Shown here piece after piece: positions 45,087-59,435 of a DNA stretch of 64,000 nucleotides. The stretch is taken from contig AP025179.1 in the NCBI GenBank assembly GCA_021654635.1, positions 3,162,001 to 3,226,000 on the forward strand. The letters are read 5' to 3'. The notes beneath the pieces are model-generated. The model made no database searches. It saw nothing but the letters and a program-made list of their open reading frames with translations, and was not told where the DNA came from. Every line of letters begins with the position of its first letter. Positions within the stretch are counted from its first letter, which is position 1. The position numbers were made by a program, and so were the translations under genes. The stretch is from Mycobacterium kiyosense. GTDB lineage: Bacteria; Actinomycetota; Actinomycetes; Mycobacteriales; Mycobacteriaceae.

Positions 45087-47253
45087 AGCATCTCCTGGTA
45101 GGTGGGCAGCGGCCACAAGTCATCGGCCACAACGCATTCCAGCGCATCGGTCGCGGCACGTACCGCGTCCATCGCCGGCAGCAATGCCTGCTGGGCGTGG
45201 GTGGCCTCTTCGAGAGCCGAATCCGCCGAATGATCCGCCAACGCCGCCTTGAGTGTCGCCAGCGCCGCGGTCAAGTCCGCGAGCGGGGCCGAAACCGCTT
45301 CCAGTGCAGCCAAACTCGGCTCCACACCGGCCGCCTTGAGGGCGGCGACATTCTGGGCGAGTTCGGTCTGGTATCGCGTGGCCGCCGGAAGCACGACCGT
45401 GGTCCCCATCTCCAGCGCCAGCTTCGCCTCGACCGCGATGGTCAACGCGTACTGCTCCAGCCGTACCTCATAACGGCTGTGCAGCTCGCGTGCGGTGAAA
45501 ACGCCGTATTTCTCGAAGACCTCGACCGCTTCGGGCTTGATCAGTTCCGGGATGGCGTCCAGCGTGGTCTTCAGGTTGGGCAATCCGCGCTCGGCGGCCT
45601 CGATCTGCCAGTTCTCCGAGTAGCCGTCCCCGTTGAACACCACCGCGCCGTGTTCGGTGATGACGTCGGTCAGCAACTTCTGCACGGCTGAGTCGAAGTC
45701 CTCGCCGTCGGCTACGGCTTTCTCGAGAATCGTGGCCATGTAGTCGAACGAGTCCGCCATGATCGTGTTCAGAATGATCATCGGCACGGCAACGGTCTGC
45801 CCGGATCCCGGGGCGCGGAACTCGAATCGGTTGCCGGTGAACGCGAACGGGCTGGTGCGGTTGCGGTCGCCGGCGTCGGTCGGCAGCGGCGGCAGCGTGT
45901 CGACCCCGATGATCATGGTGCCCTTGCCCTTCGACGACGTCGCCGCACCCTTGGCGATCTGCTCGAACACGTCGGCGAGTTGTTCGCCGAGGAAGATCGA
46001 GATGATCGCCGGTGGCGCCTCGTTGGCGCCCAGCCGGTGGTCGTTGGTGGCCGAGGCAACCGAAACACGAAGCAGCCCAGCGAATTTGTGCACCGCGCGG
46101 ATCACCGCGGCGCAGAACACCAGGAACTGCGCGTTCTCGTGCGGCGTGTCACCCGGCACCAGCAGTGAGCCCAGCTCGGAATTGCCCACCGAGAAGTTGA
46201 CGTGCTTGCCGGACCCGTTGACACCGGCGAAGGGCTTCTCGTGGAACAGGCACTCCATCCCGTGCTTCTTCGCGATGGTCTTGAAAATCGTCATCAGCAA
46301 CTGCTGATGGTCGGAGGCGATGTTGGCGCGCTCGAACATCGGCGCCACCTCGAACTGGCCGGGCGCCACCTCGTTGTGCCGGGTCTTGGCCGGAATGCCG
46401 AGCTTGAATAGCTCGCGCTCGGTGTCCATCATGAAGCCCAGCACCCGCTCGGGCACCGCACCGAAGTAGTGGTCGTCGAACTCCTGGCCTTTGGGCGGCT
46501 TGGCGCCGAACACGGTGCGTCCGGCGTTGATCAGGTCGGGCCGGGCCAGGAAGAAGTGCCGGTCGACCAGGAAGTACTCCTGCTCCGGGCCGCAGAAGGA
46601 GACGACCTTGTTGAGGTCTTTGTGGCCGAACAGCTTCAGGATCCGCTCGGCATGCACGCCCATGGCCTGCTGACTCCGCAGCAGCGGCGTCTTGTAGTCC
46701 AGCGCCTCCCCCCGTCATAGAGACGAAAACCGTTGGGATGCACAGGGTGTTGCCGTTTGGGTTCTCCAGGATGTAGGCGGGGCTGGTGACGTCCCAGCCG
46801 GTGTAGCCGCGCGCCTCGAACGTGCTGCGCAGCCCACCCGAGGGGAAGCTGGACGCGTCGGGCTCACCCTGGATCAGGGTCTTGCCGGCGAACTCCGCCA
46901 GCGTCTGCCCGTCGGAGACGGGCTCGAGGAAACTGTCGTGCTTCTCGGCCGTCAGGCCGGTCATCGGGTAGAACACGTGCGCGTAGTGGGTGGCGCCTTT
47001 TTTCCAGTGCCCAGTCCTTCATCGCCACCGCGACGGTGTCGGCGACGGCCGGGTCGAGCTTGGCGCCCTTCTCGATGGTCGCCACGATGGATTTGAACAC
47101 CGTCTTGGGGAGCCGGGCCTGCATCTCGGCCTTGGTGAAGACGTTGGAGCCGAACACCTCTCCGGGTGTCTCGCCCGGTACGAAGCTGATCGCCGGGGGA
47201 ATGAATGCCTCTACACTGTTAATCGCCTGCAGGCGGACTGCGTTGCCGCTCAA
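45074..47253 (-). CDS. Type III glutamine synthetase (GlnN type), two frameshifts as assembled
   Basis: It forms glutamine from glutamate, ammonia and ATP. Three frames join to about 725 residues, the normal length of the GSIII class. Residues 1-85 ([20 protein letters not shown]), then [20 protein letters not shown] and [20 protein letters not shown], then [34 protein letters not shown] and [20 protein letters not shown]. The breaks fall at six-base runs: T6 at 46998-47003 and C6 at 46708-46713, each explained by one extra base. The start is TTG at 47251-47253 with AGGAACTCAA upstream. Most mycobacteria rely on type I/II enzymes, so a GSIII here is an extra. It lies immediately beside the integrase scar. 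Confidence 0.88.
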
Positions 47254-47445
47254 TTGAGTTCCTATCGCTGGGGTCCATGGTTTTTTCCACGACGGAAGAT
47301 GGACCGACTCAGGCTAGGTAGGTTCGATGCCGAACTTGTTACGCACACGTCAACGCTGATGCCGCGACCGTTTCGACTGTGCGACGTCTTCCTGAGGGAG
47401 GGCAAAGCCTACGCTCGGGGGAAGCGACGGTGAGGGGCGTTCAAC

Positions 47446-48888
47446 GTGCAGCAGCTGAGTTGGAGTGACGACATGATGTTGCGGGCCGAGGGCCCGGCGA
47501 CACCATTGCAGATCCAGCTGGTTGCTGATCTACGACCGTCAACGGCGCCCGGCGGAAAAGTGACCTTCAAGGGGATCCTCGAAGAGCTGGACGCCCGGCT
47601 GCACCTGGCGGAGGTTTTCCGGCGCCGGTTGACCGAGCTGCCCGGTGGTCTGCATAGGCCCTACTGGGTCGACGACCCAGACTTCGACCTGGAATACCAC
47701 GTCCGCCACATCGGGCTGCCGCAGCCGGGCGACTGGCGGCAACTGTGCATCCAGGTGGCGCGACTGCATGCGCGGCAGGTCGACCTGCGCCGCCCGCCCT
47801 GGGAGATCACCGTCATCGAAGGCCTGAACGCGGTGCCGGGGGTGCCGAAAGGGTCCTTTGCGATGGCGCTGAAGCTGCACCACTGCGCGGTTGACGGCAT
47901 CGCCAGCGTGCAGATGATCGCGGCGTTGCACGACCTGGCCGCCGACGGTCCGCGCCCGCCGGGGCCGGATCATCCGTGGCAACCGGCGCCACTGCCGTCG
48001 TCCTCGGAGTTGTTGGCGCGGACCGCGGCCAACGCCGTGCTGCATCCGGTGCGGGCAGGCCGGGTCGTCGCCTCGAGTGCGCCCCAACTGGTCCGCGGTC
48101 TGGCCGGTCTGCCCGCCAAACTGGTCGGCGGCGTGCTGAACAGCGTCTCCGACGGCGGGCCGGCAAAGACGCTGTTTCCGCCCAGAACCCGGTTCAACCA
48201 AACCGTCTCACCGCACCGTGTCTTCGAGGCCCGGTTCCACGACCTCGCCGACTTCAAGCGCATCAAGGCACGGGTGCCGGGCGCGACCGTCAACGACGTG
48301 GCGCTGGCCTACGTCGGCGGGGCGCTGCGCGCGTACCTGGACCAGCACGGCGAACTTCCGGACGAGTCGCTGGTCGCCGCATGTCCGATCTCGCTGCGCG
48401 ACGCCACCGACGCCAGCGGCGGCGGCAACATGTTGTACGGCCGACTGCAGGCGCTGGGTACCGACATCGCCGATCCGCTGCAGCGGCTGGCCGGCATCGC
48501 CGAGTCCACCGCTGGCAGCCGGTCGGACCAAGAACACACCACCCGCACCCAGATGCTCGAGTTGGTGGCCACGCTGCCCACCGTGCTGCTGGGGGTGACC
48601 GCCAAAGCCGCCAGCGTGCTGCCCTTCTCCGGTCCGACCGTCGCCAACACCACGGTGACCAACGTGCCGGGGCCCACCGAGCCCATTTATTTCCGCGGCG
48701 CACGCCTGCTCCGCGCGGCGGGCCTGGGCCCGTTGATCGGTGGTCTGAACCTCTGCCATGTGGTCGCCAGCTACAACGGCACGTTGTGCATCAGCGCCAC
48801 CGCCGACCGCGACGCCCTTCCGGACCCGGCCCGATACGCCGAATGCATGGACGGCGCTTTCGCCGAGTTACTCGCGGCCGCGAGCTGA
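47446..48888 (+). CDS. WS/DGAT family acyltransferase (triacylglycerol synthase)
   Basis: A 480-residue enzyme of the wax-ester synthase/diacylglycerol acyltransferase family, which makes storage triacylglycerol in mycobacteria. The active-site motif is LKLHHCAVDGIASVQMI (HHxxxDG). Other conserved blocks are RPPWEITVIEGL, VNDVALAYVGGALRAYL, NVPGPTEPIYFRGARL and GLNLCHVVASYNGTLCISA. The start is GTG at 47446 after GAGGGGCGTTCAAC. The 192-base gap to the divergent glutamine synthetase holds the promoters of both and no other clear feature. Confidence 0.93.
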   Translation: MQQLSWSDDMMLRAEGPATPLQIQLVADLRPSTAPGGKVTFKGILEELDARLHLAEVFRRRLTELPGGLHRPYWVDDPDFDLEYHVRHIGLPQPGDWRQLCIQVARLHARQVDLRRPPWEITVIEGLNAVPGVPKGSFAMALKLHHCAVDGIASVQMIAALHDLAADGPRPPGPDHPWQPAPLPSSSELLARTAANAVLHPVRAGRVVASSAPQLVRGLAGLPAKLVGGVLNSVSDGGPAKTLFPPRTRFNQTVSPHRVFEARFHDLADFKRIKARVPGATVNDVALAYVGGALRAYLDQHGELPDESLVAACPISLRDATDASGGGNMLYGRLQALGTDIADPLQRLAGIAESTAGSRSDQEHTTRTQMLELVATLPTVLLGVTAKAASVLPFSGPTVANTTVTNVPGPTEPIYFRGARLLRAAGLGPLIGGLNLCHVVASYNGTLCISATADRDALPDPARYAECMDGAFAELLAAAS

Positions 48889-49011
48889 CGCGGCGGACAC
48901 CACCGCGGCCGGATCGCCGGGCCCGTCTACCACCCGAGGGCCCTCCGCGTGCCGCTTTGGTGAGGCTGCGCTTGCTGGCGCGACAGGCATTGGTGCGGTT
49001 GGCTTTACCCC

Positions 49012-49746
49012 GTGTCCCAGCCACCGGCTAGAACCTGGCGACGACGGCATCCGGCAGAACCGCATGCCGTCGGCACGTCGACACGCCTGAACTGGCTGCG
49101 CGCGGCGGTTCTCGGCGCCAACGACGGCATCGTCTCGGTAGCCGGCATTGTCGTCGGGGTGGCCGGCGCGACGACGCAACGCGGACCGCTCTTCACCGCC
49201 GGATTGGCCGGCCTGGTGGCCGGCGCGGTGTCGATGGCGCTGGGTGAATTCGTCTCGGTGTCCAGCCAGCGCGACAGCGAGCGGGCGCTGCTGGCCCAGG
49301 AACGCGAGGAACTGGCTCGGGCGCCCAGCACCGAGTTGGCCGAGCTCACGGCGATCTATGCCGCCAAAGGCCTCTCACCGCAGACCGCGGCGCGGGTCGC
49401 CGAGGAATTGACAGCCCATGACGCCTTCGCCGCACATGCCGAAGCCGAGCTGAAGATCGACCCGGGCGACCTGGCCAATCCCTGGCACGCCGCGGTGGCA
49501 TCGGCCGTCGCTTTCACCGCGGGCGCGTTGCTTCCGCTGCTGGCGATCCTGCTGCCACCGGAAACCTGGCGGGTGCCGGTGACGTTCGTCGCTGTGCTGG
49601 TCGCATTGGGTCTGACCGGCGCGCTCAGCGCGCGCCTGGGTGGGGCAAGCGCGCGTCGCGCGACGGCCCGGGTCGTGCTCGGCGGCGCTGCGGGCCTGGC
49701 GTTCACCTACGGTGTCGGCCACCTCTTCGGAGCAGCGATCAGTTGA
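49012..49746 (+). CDS. VIT1/CCC1 family metal transporter
   Basis: A 244-residue protein with RLNWLRAAVLGANDGIVSVA at the N-terminus and GLVAGAVSMALGEFVSVSSQ next, both hallmarks of the VIT1/CCC1 iron/manganese transporter family. A cytosolic region follows (ERALLAQEREELARAPSTEL) and then three C-terminal helices. About five helices in total fit the family. It likely moves Fe2+ or Mn2+. The start is probably GTG 49012. The first 25 residues are basic and poorly conserved, so a later start is possible. Confidence 0.88.
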   Translation: MSQPPARTWRRRHPAEPHAVGTSTRLNWLRAAVLGANDGIVSVAGIVVGVAGATTQRGPLFTAGLAGLVAGAVSMALGEFVSVSSQRDSERALLAQEREELARAPSTELAELTAIYAAKGLSPQTAARVAEELTAHDAFAAHAEAELKIDPGDLANPWHAAVASAVAFTAGALLPLLAILLPPETWRVPVTFVAVLVALGLTGALSARLGGASARRATARVVLGGAAGLAFTYGVGHLFGAAIS

Positions 49747-49775
49747 ACCGGCGCCACGGCGTTGGTCCTCAGGGA

Positions 49776-49793
49776 AAGGGACTTTTGGCAGGC
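49776..49793 (+). promoter_or_regulatory. Candidate DosR box
   Basis: AAAGGGACTTTTGGCAGG matches the DosR consensus (GGGACTTTNGNCC) in its GGGACTTTTGGC part but lacks the last C bases. It lies about 35 bases upstream of a PPOX-fold protein gene. Related small flavin-binding-fold proteins are members of the M. tuberculosis dormancy regulon. Confidence 0.45.
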
Positions 49794-49827
49794 GCGATGG
49801 CCACCGGTGCATCCATAACCTGATGTC

Positions 49828-50253
49828 ATGACGCACCAAATCCACGACGACAATGGCGCCGCCGTCCTGTCGGCAAAGGAATGCTGGGAACTGTTGGAGG
49901 GCACCACCTTGGGGCGGCTGGTCACCGCCGTCGACGGGCGACCCGAGATCTTCCCGGTGAACTATGCGGTGCAACGCAAGACAATTCTGTTCCGCACCGC
50001 GGCCGGCACCAAACTGGTGAGTACCGCCATCAACAATCACGTGGTCTTCGAAGTCGACGATCACGACGTCGCCCAGGGTTGGAGCGTGATCGTCAGGGGA
50101 ACCGCACGCTCGGTGCGCAGCGACGAGGAAATCGAGGAAGCCGAACGCGCGCAGGTGCTGCCGTGGACCGACTCGGAGAAATCACATTACGTGCGAGTGA
50201 TCCCGGAGAGCGTGACCGGCCGCCGCTTCCAGTTCACCCGGGTCGGGCTTTAG
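49828..50253 (+). CDS. Pyridoxamine 5'-phosphate oxidase-fold protein
   Basis: A 141-residue protein of the split-barrel flavin/F420-binding superfamily: CWELLEGTTLGRLVTAVDGR, PEIFPVNYAVQRKTILFRTA, GWSVIVRGTARSVRS. True PNPOx activity is unlikely at this length. F420 or FMN-dependent reductases and stress proteins such as Rv3129-type DosR proteins share the fold. The promoter site above supports hypoxia control. It is convergent with the ABC permease gene, with a 20-base gap. Confidence 0.87.
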   Translation: MTHQIHDDNGAAVLSAKECWELLEGTTLGRLVTAVDGRPEIFPVNYAVQRKTILFRTAAGTKLVSTAINNHVVFEVDDHDVAQGWSVIVRGTARSVRSDEEIEEAERAQVLPWTDSEKSHYVRVIPESVTGRRFQFTRVGL

Positions 50254-50273
50254 CGCAACGACCGGGTGAAGGT

Positions 50274-51131
50274 TCAACGCTGATCCGACCACCGGAAGAC
50301 GGCCAGGCAGGCGATCAAGCCGCCGACGCTCCAGCCGGCCAATATCAGGAAAATCCGCCAAAGCTCCCAGCTGCCAGCGGGTTCGAAGATCACCATCTGT
50401 GGCGGCAACAGCACCGAGCGAAATCCTTGCGCCATCCACTTGACCGGAAAGACCGACCCGATGCTCAGCATCCACGCCGGCAGCGCCATCAGCGGCACAT
50501 AGGTTCCGGACACGAACTGCAGGCCCACGGCCGGACCGTTGGTGATGACAGCCGCCGAGACCGCGTTGCTGGCGAAGTTGCTGATGAAGATGCCCAGCAA
50601 CGAGCAACTGAAGATGCCCAGCAGGAAGACCCACGCCAGGGTGAACCATGCGAAACCGGTTGTGGGCAAATGCAATCCGAAGATCAGCACGCCTACCGAC
50701 AGCAGAATCACCGCTTCGGCCAGGCTGGCGACGGCGACCAGCACGATCTTGCCGATGAAATACGAGGTTGCCGTCGCCGGCGTACCGCGAAGCCGGCGTA
50801 GTGCGCCGGTGTCCCGGTCGGCGGCAATGCTGATGCCCAGGTTGATGAACGACGTGGAGAGAATCCCGTAGGCGAGCATGCTGGCCGCTATCACCGCGCC
50901 GGTGCTGGTTTCGCTGCCCGGCAGCTTCGTCGAGAAGATCGACCCCAACAGGACGCAGATCACTGCCGGCATGGAGAAGGTGAGGCCGACCTGTTCGGGC
51001 CGGCGGTAGAACATCTTCAACTCCGGGCCGACGCGCGACAATCCGATTCGCAGCGGGGACGGTAGCGGCGAAGGCTCGTTCACCCGGTGGCGCGCTGCCG
51101 CGGAATTATTCAACTGGTCGAGGCTCTTCAT
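50274..51131 (-). CDS. ABC-2 type exporter permease
   Basis: A 285-residue membrane protein with six helices in the ABC-2 pattern: FYRRPEQVGLTFSMPAVICV at the start, ALRRLRGTPATATSYFIGKI in the first cytoplasmic loop, and SGTYVPLMALPAWMLSIGSV near the end. The ATG at 51129-51131 overlaps the end of the ATPase gene by four bases. It is the last gene of the leftward PKS unit. It probably exports the polyketide or confers self-protection. Confidence 0.9.
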   Translation of the reverse strand: MKSLDQLNNSAAARHRVNEPSPLPSPLRIGLSRVGPELKMFYRRPEQVGLTFSMPAVICVLLGSIFSTKLPGSETSTGAVIAASMLAYGILSTSFINLGISIAADRDTGALRRLRGTPATATSYFIGKIVLVAVASLAEAVILLSVGVLIFGLHLPTTGFAWFTLAWVFLLGIFSCSLLGIFISNFASNAVSAAVITNGPAVGLQFVSGTYVPLMALPAWMLSIGSVFPVKWMAQGFRSVLLPPQMVIFEPAGSWELWRIFLILAGWSVGGLIACLAVFRWSDQR

Positions 51132-51978
51132 GTCCGGCCGATCAACTGCAGATAGGCGTCTTCGAGTGTGGGACGAGAGACGGTCAGCTGCGCCAGTTCG
51201 CTGCCGTCGCGGGACCGCTGCCTGATCAGGTCGGTCGGGTGCTCGGTCTGCACCACGACGACCTCGTCTCGCTCCATCCACCGCACGGTGGCGGCCGAGC
51301 TCACATGCCGGGTCAGATTGGCCGGAGAATCCACCGCCACCACCCGGCCGCCGGCGATGACTGCGACACGGTCGGCAAGTGCGGCCGCTTCTTCCAGGTA
51401 GTGGGTGGTGAGCAGGATGGTGGTGCCGTCTCGCGCCAACAGCCTGATGAGGTCCCAGAACTGCCGTCTGGCTTCCGGGTCGAAGCCGGTGGTCGGTTCG
51501 TCCAGGAACAGCAACTCGGGCATGCCGACGATGCCAAGAGCCACGTCGAGCCGGCGACGCTGTCCGCCGGACAGTGCCCGCACTCTCGAGCCAGCCACCG
51601 CGCCGAGCCCGGCCAGTTCCAGCGCTTCCTCGGGAACCCGTGCTGTGCCATAACATTTCGCGAACATCCGAACCGTCTCAACCACTGTGAGCATCCCGGC
51701 GTCGCTGGCTTCCTGCAGCACGACGCCGATCCTGGCGCGCCAGCCGCGGCCGGCGGTTCCCGGGTCTTCGCCCAGCACCAGCACCTGCCCGGAATCACGG
51801 CTGCGGTGACCTTCGAGGATTTCGATGATCGTCGACTTGCCCGCCCCGTTGGGGCCCAGGATCGCGAAGATCTCGCCGCGGCCGACGTCGAGGTCCACCT
51901 CCCGCACCGCCTGCGTCTGCCCGTATGCCTTGGACAGACCCCGGACGTGTACCGCCGGCGCGTGATCCGTCGAGAAGC

Positions 51979-51982
<4 letters not shown>
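51128..51982 (-). CDS. ABC exporter ATP-binding protein
   Basis: A 284-residue ATPase with Walker A LGPNGAGKSTIIEILEG, signature ALSGGQRRRLDVALG, Walker B LLFLDEPTTGFDP and switch histidine in LLTTHYLEEAAALAD. The C-terminal extension (TLEDAYLQLIGRT) is typical of DrrA-like drug exporters. The GTG start at 51980-51982 has GGAGGTGCACAGCA upstream and overlaps the PKS stop as GTGA. With the permease it forms a two-component exporter cotranscribed with the PKS. Confidence 0.93.
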
Positions 51983-57507
<5,525 letters not shown>

Positions 57508-57556
57508 GTTCATCCTTTTGCGTTCACATCCGGTGCGACGGGCAGAGCGGCACGCC

Positions 57557-59344
57557 TCACGTGGCCGGCACCGGCACCAGGGTCGATCCCGGGCGCAGAA
57601 TCCACTCCTCGCTGATTGGTCTGGCCGACTGGTCGTGCCGGTAGACGGACCGGAGTTCACGCAGGAACGTGTCTCGTTGCCATGCCTGGACCTGCCGCAT
57701 GACGTCGTCCTCGGAGAAGCGGCTGCTGTGTTCGCCGAGCACGGTTTCGACCAGATAGCCGGCTATCTGGCGCAGCATCCGATCGTTGGTGTCGAACTGT
57801 CTGGCGAACTCCGGGGACTTTCCGATCATCGCGGTGTGCAGCGTGACCATGAAGTTGAGCGGAGAGAACAAGTCGACGAACTGCCCGGCGGGGCATGACT
57901 TCTCGACAGCGGCCCATTCCCGGAAGAACTGTTGCATGCGGTTGCTGAGGTCGATCATGCCTTGCAGGCGGGGTACCACGTCGGGGTCTTCGGCGACATC
58001 GACGAATCGGCCGTTGCTGTAGAAGAACCCGAGGAAGCCCCAGTAGAAGGCGATGTCCCAGATCACCTTCGCCGACATCACCGCCGGTGAACCCATCAGC
58101 GGATACTGGTCGCAGTAGATGTTGAGCCACATGTCGGTGAGTGAGCGGAACAGGGAGTCGTTGATCGCCGCGCGCGCGACGACGTCCTCACCGCCCAGTT
58201 CGCGGCAGATCATGTCGGTGATCAGGCCGTTGCCGATCGCGATCAAGTCCAGCCCGGAGGAGTACAACGGGTCGAGGAAGATCCCCGAGTCGCCGGTGAG
58301 ACACCAACGTTGCTGGCCGTCATAGACTTTCGCGGCGGTGTGGCTGTAGTTCTTCATCACCCTGAAGTCCTTGATCAGGTGATCGTGTTCAGCGAGCACC
58401 GCGGCGCATTGGGGCTCGTGCTCATGCAACCAGGCCTTGGCTTTGTCCAACGTGTTGAAGCTGTCGAACGCGTGCAGCGCCGGGTCGGCGACGATCCCCA
58501 CGCTGGTAGATCCGGACGCCAGCCGGATCAGCCAGACCCAATATCCTTCTCCCATCAGATGATTGGTGGACATCGCGCGATCGCCTTCGACCAGGCGCTG
58601 CCGCCAGCCGGGGTCATTGCTCCATTTGCCGATGTCGATCTCGGTCGCGACACGCAACCAGACGGCATTGCAGTGGTGGTCATTGGTGCGTTTGAGGTCC
58701 AATTGCCGGGCCAGCGCGCGGTTGCGTCCCGACGCGTCCACCACCCAGCGTGCAGTCGTGCGGGTGTTGGTGTCATCGCTCTGGTACCAGACGGTGTGTA
58801 CCTCATCCGCCGCACCGAGTTCGACCGATCGCATCCGGCCGGAGACGATTTCGACTCCGGTTGCCAGGCATCGCCTGGTGAGTTCGTTCTCCAGCCGGCC
58901 GCGGTCGATCTGGAATGTCACCTGCGGGGTGTACCTGGAGTTGCCCAGTTCGATTCGCTGAGCGATGTCGGTGTTTCCGTCGTGCGAGAAGAACATCCGC
59001 AACCCCATCTTGCGCAGTTGCGAGGTGTGCAGATGGTCGGCCAATCCCAGCCGGTCCCGCAGGTACTGCGCCGACACCTCCACAGTCGACTCGCCCACCG
59101 TGTGGGTGATCTCCGGTACCGGGTGCGCGACCGGTTCGATGATCAGCACCCGCGTGCCGGGGCGGGCTATGCGCATCTCCATGGCCAGTGTCAAACCCGC
59201 GATGCCGCCGCCGATGATGGCCACGTCGAAGTCCGCGGCGGGCACAGTCCTATCGGCGGCGTCCGACAGCTGGTCGCGTATCCGCTGTGCCAGGGCCGCC
59301 CGCGCCTGCGGGCTCAATCGCGAGAGCTGAGCTTGGGTGTCCAC
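57557..59344 (-). CDS. Flavin-dependent halogenase-like oxidoreductase
   Basis: A 595-residue flavoprotein. The FAD motif is DVAIIGGGIAGLTLAMEMR, followed by HTVGESTVEVSAQYLRD and, later, YWVWLIRLASGSTSVGIVAD and GDSGIFLDPLYSSGLDL. These correspond to the GxGxxG, WxWxI and GDAAxFxDPxxSxG blocks of flavin-dependent halogenases. However, the diagnostic WxWxIP has Arg in place of Pro, so it may be a halogenase or a related monooxygenase acting on the ACP-bound or free polyketide. The start is GTG after GGAAGGGAGATGGC. It lies 49 bases before the PKS and is probably the first gene of that transcript. Confidence 0.8.
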   Translation of the reverse strand: MDTQAQLSRLSPQARAALAQRIRDQLSDAADRTVPAADFDVAIIGGGIAGLTLAMEMRIARPGTRVLIIEPVAHPVPEITHTVGESTVEVSAQYLRDRLGLADHLHTSQLRKMGLRMFFSHDGNTDIAQRIELGNSRYTPQVTFQIDRGRLENELTRRCLATGVEIVSGRMRSVELGAADEVHTVWYQSDDTNTRTTARWVVDASGRNRALARQLDLKRTNDHHCNAVWLRVATEIDIGKWSNDPGWRQRLVEGDRAMSTNHLMGEGYWVWLIRLASGSTSVGIVADPALHAFDSFNTLDKAKAWLHEHEPQCAAVLAEHDHLIKDFRVMKNYSHTAAKVYDGQQRWCLTGDSGIFLDPLYSSGLDLIAIGNGLITDMICRELGGEDVVARAAINDSLFRSLTDMWLNIYCDQYPLMGSPAVMSAKVIWDIAFYWGFLGFFYSNGRFVDVAEDPDVVPRLQGMIDLSNRMQQFFREWAAVEKSCPAGQFVDLFSPLNFMVTLHTAMIGKSPEFARQFDTNDRMLRQIAGYLVETVLGEHSSRFSEDDVMRQVQAWQRDTFLRELRSVYRHDQSARPISEEWILRPGSTLVPVPAT

Positions 59345-59364
59345 GCCATCTCCCTTCCTGCAGG

Positions 59365-59420
59365 CTGGTTCTTCAATTACAACAGTTACTTAATATTTAA
59401 GAAATTACATGAAATCATGG
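59365..59420 (-). promoter_or_regulatory. AT-rich promoter region of the halogenase-PKS unit
   Basis: The 91-base gap between antiporter and halogenase genes contains an exceptional AT-rich block including TTAATATTTAAGAAATTACA and the palindromic CTTAATATTTAAG. In a genome this GC-rich, this marks a promoter or a binding site for an AT-preferring repressor such as Lsr2. The regulator was not identified. Confidence 0.45.
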
Positions 59421-59435
59421 TTGGTATCGCGGCGC

